Shown: positions 47,663 to 52,837 of the stretch, piece after piece
Numbering within the stretch: the first letter of the stretch is position 1
Layout of the letters: each line of letters opens with the position of its first letter
Assembly: GCA_012842605.1 (NCBI GenBank)
Contig: DUSN01000057.1
Span: 1 to 52,837 of the forward strand
DNA from: Clostridiales bacterium
Lineage (GTDB): Bacteria; Bacillota; Clostridia; Caldicoprobacterales; DTU083
Direction of reading: 5' to 3'
Length of the DNA: 52,837 bases
The notes under the pieces: model-generated
The model's input: only the letters and a program-made list of their open reading frames with translations
What the model was told of the DNA's origin: nothing
The model's database searches: none
Translations under genes and position numbers: made by a program

Positions 47663-47857
47663 TCATTCTCTCAACTTCATTCCTGCCATACTTAGACATT
47701 CAATAATTATCGGTATTGATTTGGGCCCGAGTCCATGTAATGATAGAAGTTCTTTCTTACTCAATGATGCTAATTTATCAAAATTATCAATTCCCTCGTT
47801 TTCAAGTGCTCTTCTTGCTGGATTAGATAACTTGCTCAAAAAATCTTTATATTCCAT
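47663..47857 (-). CDS. Small helix-hairpin-helix protein, RNA polymerase alpha-CTD-like
   Basis: A 64-aa protein formed by a single fold like the C-terminal domain of RNA polymerase alpha or a DNA-repair HhH domain: SNPARRALENEGIDNFDKLASLSKKELLSLHGLGPKSI. Such stand-alone domains probably bind DNA. AAGGAGG lies 8 nt before the ATG, so it is a real gene. It lies between the tRNA-Thr gene and the decayed tRNA copy, i.e. inside the DNA bracketed by the proposed attachment repeats. Confidence 0.75.
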   Translation of the reverse strand: MEYKDFLSKLSNPARRALENEGIDNFDKLASLSKKELLSLHGLGPKSIPIIIECLSMAGMKLRE

Positions 47858-48002
47858 TTTCTATCCTCCTTCACGGCTGAACTTATATTAGTTTTTGCGT
47901 TCAATTTAATATATACCCTGATTAATGCTCCTACCAACCTGTATGTTGTAATTATCGTATTCTGCCAGCAATGCATTATTTGTTGTACCAAAACTGTAAT
48001 CT

Positions 48003-48044
48003 GTGGTCAGCAGGTTGTATGTTCGAGTCCCATCATTAACTCCA
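48003..48044 (+). pseudogene. Decayed copy of the tRNA-Thr 3' half, proposed attachment-site scar
   Basis: These 42 bases match the tRNA-Thr gene at 47551-47592 in 34 positions without gaps, including TCAGCAGGTTG, GTTCGAGTCCCATCA and the final CTCCA. The changes break the acceptor and T-stem, so it cannot be a working tRNA. A terminator-like hairpin with six T follows at once. Confidence 0.75.
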
Positions 48045-48368
48045 GAGAAAACCGCCAGTGGTTTCAGGGTTTTTTACATCTTGGGAATAGAAAAAATATC
48101 TATACTCCATATCTCCATTTATTATTTAGATAACTGTGGACATCCGAATAAAATTAGGTACCATTTAGGTAGATGGAAATAGGGGTAAGCAAATAGAATA
48201 TATAACTAAACAAGTTGGAGGAATTAAGCAATAAATGTAGAATGGTACAAACAGTTCATATTGTTATAATGATTTCGTTACAGTGACAAAAATACACAGA
48301 ATGCAAATCTTAGATAAAGTTAAATATATAGGGTAATACACGTTATAAGATGTCTTGGCTTAAAGGAG
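48045..48368. other. AT-rich gene-free stretch
   Basis: Begins with a hairpin (ACC, GCCAGT loop, GGT) and a T-run, then about 300 AT-rich bases. A GGAGG site at about 48212 leads only to an ATG followed at once by TAG, so it may be a gene remnant. I see no RNA gene or convincing promoter. Confidence 0.4.
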
Positions 48369-48584
48369 ATGATAAAAATATTTAAACTATGGGAGTTATT
48401 AAATCATATGCATTATAAAAATGGCTATTTGATACATCAAACATCAACCAAATTCATACTTTGTAAAATTTTAAATGAATATGATAACCAAAAAGATGCA
48501 AACGATGATTTGGTTAATCTACTAGCACATAAAAAAACTGAAAAGGAGTTGCTGAAAGAATTTAACAGCAAAAAATCGTGGTAA
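48369..48584 (+). CDS. Hypothetical protein, about 71 aa
   Basis: I do not recognise it. The frame encodes a soluble Lys/Asn/Leu-rich helical protein (FILCKILNEYDNQKDANDDLVNLLAHKKTEKELLKEF). AAAGGAG touches the ATG with no spacing, so the true start may be a later or non-standard codon; Met14 is the next candidate. AT-rich codon use matches the next gene and differs from the core genes to the left. It ends 66 nt before that gene, facing the same way. Confidence 0.4.
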   Translation: MIKIFKLWELLNHMHYKNGYLIHQTSTKFILCKILNEYDNQKDANDDLVNLLAHKKTEKELLKEFNSKKSW

Positions 48585-48650
48585 GATATGGCATAGCTTG
48601 ATAGTGGGAATTGAAATAGTTATTATATATAAGAACTTGGAGGAAAGTTT

Positions 48651-49682
48651 ATGGGCTTAATTAACCAAAAGGTAATACACAAAATGTATGGTGAAGGTAT
48701 TATTATCTCATATGAAAATCAGTCTATAACAGTGAGATTTCAACAAGGTGATAAAAAATTCATTTATCCCGATGCTTTTGATGGATACTTAACACCTGTA
48801 GATAGTTTATTTGCTGAAAAGATAAAAAGGGAATTGGAGCTTATTAAAATCTCTAAAAAAGAAGAAAAAGAGCCTCAAATTAAGCATATACAACAAGAAC
48901 GAGGATTTAGCAATAAAAATCATAACAAGGAAATAAAAAAGTTTTATATCCGTGCTAATATAGCATTTAAGTGCAACTATTGTGATGGGGGGCGTTCAAC
49001 TGAGCAGGTTGGGTTTAATGGTGTTTGCAGTGATGATATTATCAGATATAATATAGAGAAAGCAAAGCGTGTTTGGTGCAGCTTAGATGAATGCCTTTGC
49101 TCTCAATACCTTAAAGGTGAGATTACCGGCTGTAAGTTAGAAGACTCCTATAATAGTGGTTACTTGGTATGTTATGAGAGCCAGATGCTTAGAGATTGGA
49201 AGGCTCTGGCAGGAATTGTACATACAGGTGAGAGAAAAGGACAGCCTATGAAGCTAAACCAAGTACAAGTTAACAGTCTATGTGTTTTAACTACACGTGA
49301 TCCATATTCCCATGAAAGAGATAGATATATATTTGCAGTTTTTCTTGTTGATGAAGCATTTGAAGGTGACAATAGAGATGAAGGGTTTGTAACTACAAGG
49401 TCAAACTTTAGAATTAAACTATCTCCACATGAAGCCCATAAGATGTTGTTTTGGAATTATTACGCTAATGACAGCCAACCCGAAGTAGCAGCTTGGGGGA
49501 CAGGATTGCATAGATATCTTGATGATGAACAAGCGATTCAAATTCTGCAAGACATTAATAAACTAAAACAAGGAACAAAAGATGAGAAATTAGCGAACTC
49601 GTTTTTAGAGTATTTCGCTCTAGTTAACAACATTGATATTAACAGGATACCAGAGAAAAATGGAGCGTTGCAAAGAATATAA
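48651..49682 (+). CDS. Hypothetical protein with SH3-like N-domain and a cysteine cluster, 343 aa
   Basis: Not assigned to a known family. The N-terminal 50 residues (NQKVIHKMYGEGIIISYENQ, ITVRFQQGDKKFIYPDAFDGYL) resemble a small SH3/Tudor-like barrel seen at the front of many Firmicute accessory proteins. A charged linker (55-95) follows, then a region with Cys108, 111, 126, 143, 148, 150 and 161, enough for a zinc site or Fe-S cluster. The remaining 180 residues look alpha/beta, with IFAVFLVDEAFEGDN and LSPHEAHKMLFWNYYAND. GGAGG precedes the ATG. Codon use is AT-rich. The gene is intact and lies between a tRNA scar and IS21 DNA, as cargo of an island might. Confidence 0.7.
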   Translation: MGLINQKVIHKMYGEGIIISYENQSITVRFQQGDKKFIYPDAFDGYLTPVDSLFAEKIKRELELIKISKKEEKEPQIKHIQQERGFSNKNHNKEIKKFYIRANIAFKCNYCDGGRSTEQVGFNGVCSDDIIRYNIEKAKRVWCSLDECLCSQYLKGEITGCKLEDSYNSGYLVCYESQMLRDWKALAGIVHTGERKGQPMKLNQVQVNSLCVLTTRDPYSHERDRYIFAVFLVDEAFEGDNRDEGFVTTRSNFRIKLSPHEAHKMLFWNYYANDSQPEVAAWGTGLHRYLDDEQAIQILQDINKLKQGTKDEKLANSFLEYFALVNNIDINRIPEKNGALQRI

Positions 49683-49735
49683 TATGAGGTAGGAAAAGTA
49701 TTAATGTTAACAGCCCCTTTCTAAATGAATTGAAG

Positions 49736-49789
49736 CAGACCCGCTGATTGTCAGAGAATACTGCGAATCAATAGGTCTGTTTTCTTTTT
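49736..49789 (+). terminator. Terminator after the 343-aa gene
   Basis: CAGACC and TGATT pair with AATCA and GGTCTG across a 3x3 internal loop, followed by TTTTCTTTTT. Confidence 0.65.
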
Positions 49790-49998
49790 GTGCTTACAGG
49801 AATTCGTTATTGGAATATGTTGCTTTAATTGACATAATTATAAGTCTAGACTCGAATATCAATATCTGATATAGTAACATAGTCAACCCTTATTGATACA
49901 TCTGAGAAAGATTAAAAATTATAATAGTTAGGAAGATGTTTTTGGCAAGTATAAATCCTAGCAGTGCGGAACTTAAATTTCCGAGCACCCCACTCCCA
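49790..49998. other. AT-rich spacer ending in presumed old IS21 end
   Basis: No gene seen. The near-palindrome GGAACTTAAATTTCC at about 49968-49982, just past the istB remnant stop, could belong to the terminal region of the older IS21 element. Confidence 0.3.
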
Positions 49999-50505
49999 TT
50001 ATTGGGATTTCATGGTTGAATGGGTTAGCCTATAGCTTTGCCCTTGAAAAATTAACAAGTGACTGTGATGTACCAGTCTGTCAATAATAGCACTAGTAAG
50101 CTTTTCATCATAGAAAATACCATTCCATTTGCTGAATTCAAGGTTTGTTGTAATTATCACGCTCCTTTTTTCATAGCATTCGGAAATGACCTGAAACAGC
50201 AGCTGTGAGCCATCTTTCTCGAAGGGAACATATCCCCATTCATCACAGATCAACAGATCTGTTTTACTCAATTGTTTCATAAACCGCTGTAATTCCCCAT
50301 TGGCCTTTGCCTCACCTAAAAGGTTAACTAACGCTGCTGTACGATAGAATTTTACCTTCTTTCCCCTGGAACAAGCTGCAACACCGATAGCCGTAGCCAT
50401 GTGACTCTTTCCGGTCCCTACAGGGCCATAAAGAATCAAGTTTTCAAGCTTATCTATAAAAGCCCCGGTGTTTTTTGCAAGTGGAAATTCCCCACTATTG
50501 CAAAA
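49999..50505 (-). pseudogene. IstB-like ATPase remnant of an older IS21-family element, 5' truncated
   Basis: The frame encodes the AAA+ part of IstB, the transposition helper ATPase: LILYGPVGTGKSHMA, RTAALVNLLGEAK, LLICDEWGYVPFEKDGSQLLF, VIITTNLEFSKW, AIIDRLVHH. It lacks the first 80-90 residues present in the complete IstB next to it. Similarity to that neighbour is clear but far from identity, so it is a separate, older element. The homology ends at about 50505, where the ends of the second IS21 begin. There is no start codon with a ribosome site at the break. Confidence 0.8.
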
Positions 50506-50523
50506 ATTTTTCCCCAGGCACCG

Positions 50524-50560
50524 GTGGGGAATTTTTATGTAAACCCCAATAATTTTTATG
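50524..50560. repeat. Direct repeats in the IS21 end
   Basis: AATTTTTATG occurs at 50530-50539 and 50551-50560, period 21, with a weaker third copy further in. Such repeats are the usual transposase-binding sites of IS21 ends. Just outside, AAAAATTTTTCCCC (50502-50515) and GGGGAATTTTT (50526-50536) form an inverted pair. Confidence 0.6.
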
Positions 50561-50568
50561 CCTGATTT

Positions 50569-51294
50569 TTATATGCTTAATGTGGATTCCCTCATTCTGT
50601 TACTTGGACCAGGGAATAACAGTAAGTGGCAGTGGTGAAGTATCCGGTCAATGATGGCACCAGTCATCTGTTCGTCATAGAACACATTTACCCATCTTGA
50701 GAACTCTATGTTGGTATTTATGATTACCGACTTACGCTCATAGCACTCAGATATTACTTCAAACAGAAGCTGTGCTCCTAACCTGTCGAGAGGGACATAG
50801 CCCCACTCATCACAAATTAAAAGGTCGGCTTTATTAATATTTTTAAGAAAAGCAGATAATGTCCCGGCTTTCTTTTGTTCAGCCAGTTTGTTTACAAGCG
50901 CCGTTGTCCTGAAGAACCTAACCTCTAAACCTTTCTTACAGGCTTCTATACCCAAGGCAATGGAAAGATGAGTTTTACCGGTACCTACGTTGCCATACAT
51001 GACAATATTGGTTTTGCTTGAGATAAACTCACATTCTTTTAAGTATTCCGGAGTAACACTAACAGGAAGCGTTACTTCATCAAATCTGAAGCTTTCAAAG
51101 GTTTTTATGGTATAAAAGCCTGCCTTCTTTATCAGCTTATCCCTCCTTGCTTTTTCACGATGAGTAATCTCGGATTGAAGCAGTTTAAGCAAGTATTCCT
51201 GGTGACTGTCTGCCTGTATTTTGCCCGACATTTCCACGATGTTTCGGCTTAAGCGAAGCTTCTTGCAGCAGGCGGCAATATCAGATACTATCAT
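50569..51294 (-). CDS. istB: IS21-family helper ATPase IstB
   Basis: A full-length 241-aa IstB. The N-terminal helical region is followed by a DnaA/DnaC-like AAA+ domain with Walker A GNVGTGKTH and Walker B LLICDEWGYVP. It helps the IstA transposase choose and assemble on target DNA. Its ATG overlaps the istA stop by four bases. It looks intact. Confidence 0.95.
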   Translation of the reverse strand: MIVSDIAACCKKLRLSRNIVEMSGKIQADSHQEYLLKLLQSEITHREKARRDKLIKKAGFYTIKTFESFRFDEVTLPVSVTPEYLKECEFISSKTNIVMYGNVGTGKTHLSIALGIEACKKGLEVRFFRTTALVNKLAEQKKAGTLSAFLKNINKADLLICDEWGYVPLDRLGAQLLFEVISECYERKSVIINTNIEFSRWVNVFYDEQMTGAIIDRILHHCHLLLFPGPSNRMRESTLSI

Positions 51295-52811
51295 TTTTTA
51301 ACACCCGCCTTGAGGCTTTTATCATAAGCAGTGAGGTTAGGTTCATACCTCTTTAACTGGGGTACATGCTCAGGCAGACGTATTGGTTCAAGCTGCAATA
51401 CTTTTTCATGCAGCCGGTTGTGCAGATTTATTAGGCTGTCCACATCAGTGGCACCATAGGATAGAGCTGCACTGACAGTCTCAACCGCCTTTTCAAAGCT
51501 GCTCTTCTGGGTTAGATTAGCAATTGCCCTTAACACCTTGCCCATTTCTTGCTTGTTTAAATTCTCCATGTATTCTTTCAACGGCTGAGGCAGCATCTGA
51601 TATATTCCTGTATATTTTAATGCCCCTGGGCGGCGAGCCAGTTGGTTCAGATAGGGCAGCCACTTCATACTTTGCTGTTTGTAGTCACCATAGAGCCTGT
51701 CATGACGCACTATCTCGCGATAGCTTTCATCAAGTACTATTACATCAAATGCGGTCAGCTTAACCAGCACATATACATTTGCATATTTAGGTGCAACAGA
51801 GTATTCGTGCAAGCCTTTGTTAAACAGAAATTTGCCATATCCATTTGTCTTTACCGTTATGTATTTACTTGCATCAAAGGGTACTTTGGGCAGTTCCAAG
51901 AAAGCTGCGGCATCATCCTTGAAAAGCTCTTCAATCGTTCCTTCTTTTCGGTAATGCTTCCTTTTCGCATCCTCTTCACACCGGAGTAGAAGCTCTTTAT
52001 TGAATTCACTGATACTCTCAAATCGTGGTACAGGCACCAGCATATTTCGCCTATGATAACCGACCTTGTTTTCTACGCTGCCCTTCTCATGCCCGGCATC
52101 AACATTACAAAAGGCTGCTTCAAAGCGGTAATGCTCCATAAACCGTAAAAAATCATCAGTCAGATTTCGCCCTCCGCCTTTTATTACCTTAGCTACTATT
52201 GTACTGGCATTATCAAACCATATCTTTGCCGGTACCCCGCCTATGTGCTCAAATATCGTTCTTAAACCTTCGAACAGGCATTCCTGATTCTCTCCCTTGA
52301 AAACTTGGGTATAACCCTTATTACTGTATGGAAATGATAGGTTTAAGTATTTGCCGCTGTATAGCTTGCCGTTTTCATAAAAATCAGCATCGCCGAAATC
52401 TGCTTGCGCTTCCCCAGGTATATGCTCTAATGGCAAATATCCGTTCTTTTCGCCAAAGATCTCTTTTTTCTTCATTGCCACGTAACCAGCTACCGTTCTA
52501 TAGGAACAGTTGAAGTCATCTCCATACTTCTTTACCAGCCGGTCGTATATTCGTTTTGCTGTATGTCTTTGCTTACGCTTGACCCTTTTATCCTCGATAA
52601 GCCAGGTATCTATTTCCTGTTTGTATGGATCAAGCTTGGGAAATGAGGCTTCCTTATTTATTTTTGGCAGCTCTTTATTCCAGTCGTCTTTTTCAAGGTA
52701 TCTCCTTACTGTCTTGCGATCATAACCGGTTTCTCTGGCTATTTGGCTAATATTTTTCCCTTCCTCAAAATACATTTTTCTGATATCCTTAATTTGGGTC
52801 ATTGTTAGCAT
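51291..52811 (-). CDS. istA: IS21-family transposase IstA
   Basis: A full-length 506-aa DDE transposase. N-terminal helix-turn-helix: MTQIKDIRKMYFEEGKNIS, ARETGYDRKTVRRYL. Catalytic residues: Asp in AQADFGDADF, Asp in KIWFDNAST, and Glu in GHEKGSVENKVGYHR. GGAGG precedes the ATG. The left terminus of the element lies beyond the window. Confidence 0.96.
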   Translation of the reverse strand: MLTMTQIKDIRKMYFEEGKNISQIARETGYDRKTVRRYLEKDDWNKELPKINKEASFPKLDPYKQEIDTWLIEDKRVKRKQRHTAKRIYDRLVKKYGDDFNCSYRTVAGYVAMKKKEIFGEKNGYLPLEHIPGEAQADFGDADFYENGKLYSGKYLNLSFPYSNKGYTQVFKGENQECLFEGLRTIFEHIGGVPAKIWFDNASTIVAKVIKGGGRNLTDDFLRFMEHYRFEAAFCNVDAGHEKGSVENKVGYHRRNMLVPVPRFESISEFNKELLLRCEEDAKRKHYRKEGTIEELFKDDAAAFLELPKVPFDASKYITVKTNGYGKFLFNKGLHEYSVAPKYANVYVLVKLTAFDVIVLDESYREIVRHDRLYGDYKQQSMKWLPYLNQLARRPGALKYTGIYQMLPQPLKEYMENLNKQEMGKVLRAIANLTQKSSFEKAVETVSAALSYGATDVDSLINLHNRLHEKVLQLEPIRLPEHVPQLKRYEPNLTAYDKSLKAGVKK

Positions 52812-52837
52812 CCTCCAAACCTCCTTGTAATCGATTC

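Larger units (their letters stand above)
50502..52837 (-). mobile_element. IS21-family insertion sequence, istA end cut by window
   Basis: Contains complete istA and istB in the standard order with ATGA overlap, plus a terminal region beyond istB with repeated AATTTTTATG units. Its far end lies outside the window, so terminal inverted repeats and target duplication cannot be compared; the near boundary is approximate. It abuts the truncated IstB remnant, suggesting insertion into an older IS21. Confidence 0.85.

Overview
The window looks like a chromosomal segment of a spore-forming, anaerobic-type Firmicute of the class Clostridia. Pointers are the T-box and ykkC-class RNA leaders, AGGAGG-type ribosome sites before nearly every gene, a LonC-type protease (a family restricted to some endospore formers), a LysM-GH18 spore-cortex-type hydrolase, DnaD/DnaI-type helicase-loading genes, and the yybS-gdpP-rplI-dnaB order. 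The species cannot be told by eye.

Layout. (1) 1-9.7 kb: the end of a glycoside-hydrolase-like gene, a small unknown gene, a MoxR/DUF58/TgpA-like trio, a convergent zinc-type CDF transporter, then glnA with a gamma-glutamyl hydrolase and a YedF-like protein in one overlapping unit, and a DUF951 protein. (2) 9.8-26.9 kb: branched-chain amino acid synthesis. A promoter is followed by a ykkC subtype-2 (probably ppGpp) riboswitch and then a leucine T-box, both with terminators, ahead of ilvN-ilvC-leuA-cimA-leuC-leuD-leuB. M23 peptidase and nitroreductase genes precede ilvD. nagB, yitT and pepV separate these from ilvB, which has its own promoter and a compact leader with mutually exclusive hairpins. 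Together the genes give leucine and valine, and isoleucine by the citramalate route, since no threonine deaminase is present; only the transaminase is missing. (3) 26.9-34.8 kb: mostly single genes, including a SanA-like DUF218 protein, a CPBP protease, an alpha/beta hydrolase, the LysM-GH18 enzyme, a SASA esterase, an M29 aminopeptidase and a NYN-LOTUS protein. (4) 34.8-46.9 kb: core information genes rpsF-ssb-rpsR, pheA, yybS-gdpP-rplI-lonC-dnaB, and on the other strand dnaD-like and dnaI-like genes. (5) 46.9-47.6 kb: a cluster of same-orientation DnaA-box-like 9-mers, then tRNA-Lys, -Glu, -Asp and -Thr. (6) 47.6 kb to the end: AT-rich accessory DNA with a decayed copy of the tRNA-Thr 3' half, two genes of unknown function, an IS21-type istB remnant, and a second IS21-family element whose istA end runs to the window edge.

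Most notable: the tandem riboswitch/T-box leader; an identical 12-bp element before both AHAS-subunit promoters, with matching terminator arms; the unexplained ilvB attenuator; the DnaA-box cluster without dnaA; an apparent one-base frameshift at the start of cimA; four tandem DnaD-type repeats in one protein; a YedF protein that has lost its TusA cysteine; and a tRNA-Thr integration scar. All calls are from reading the sequence; no database search was run.
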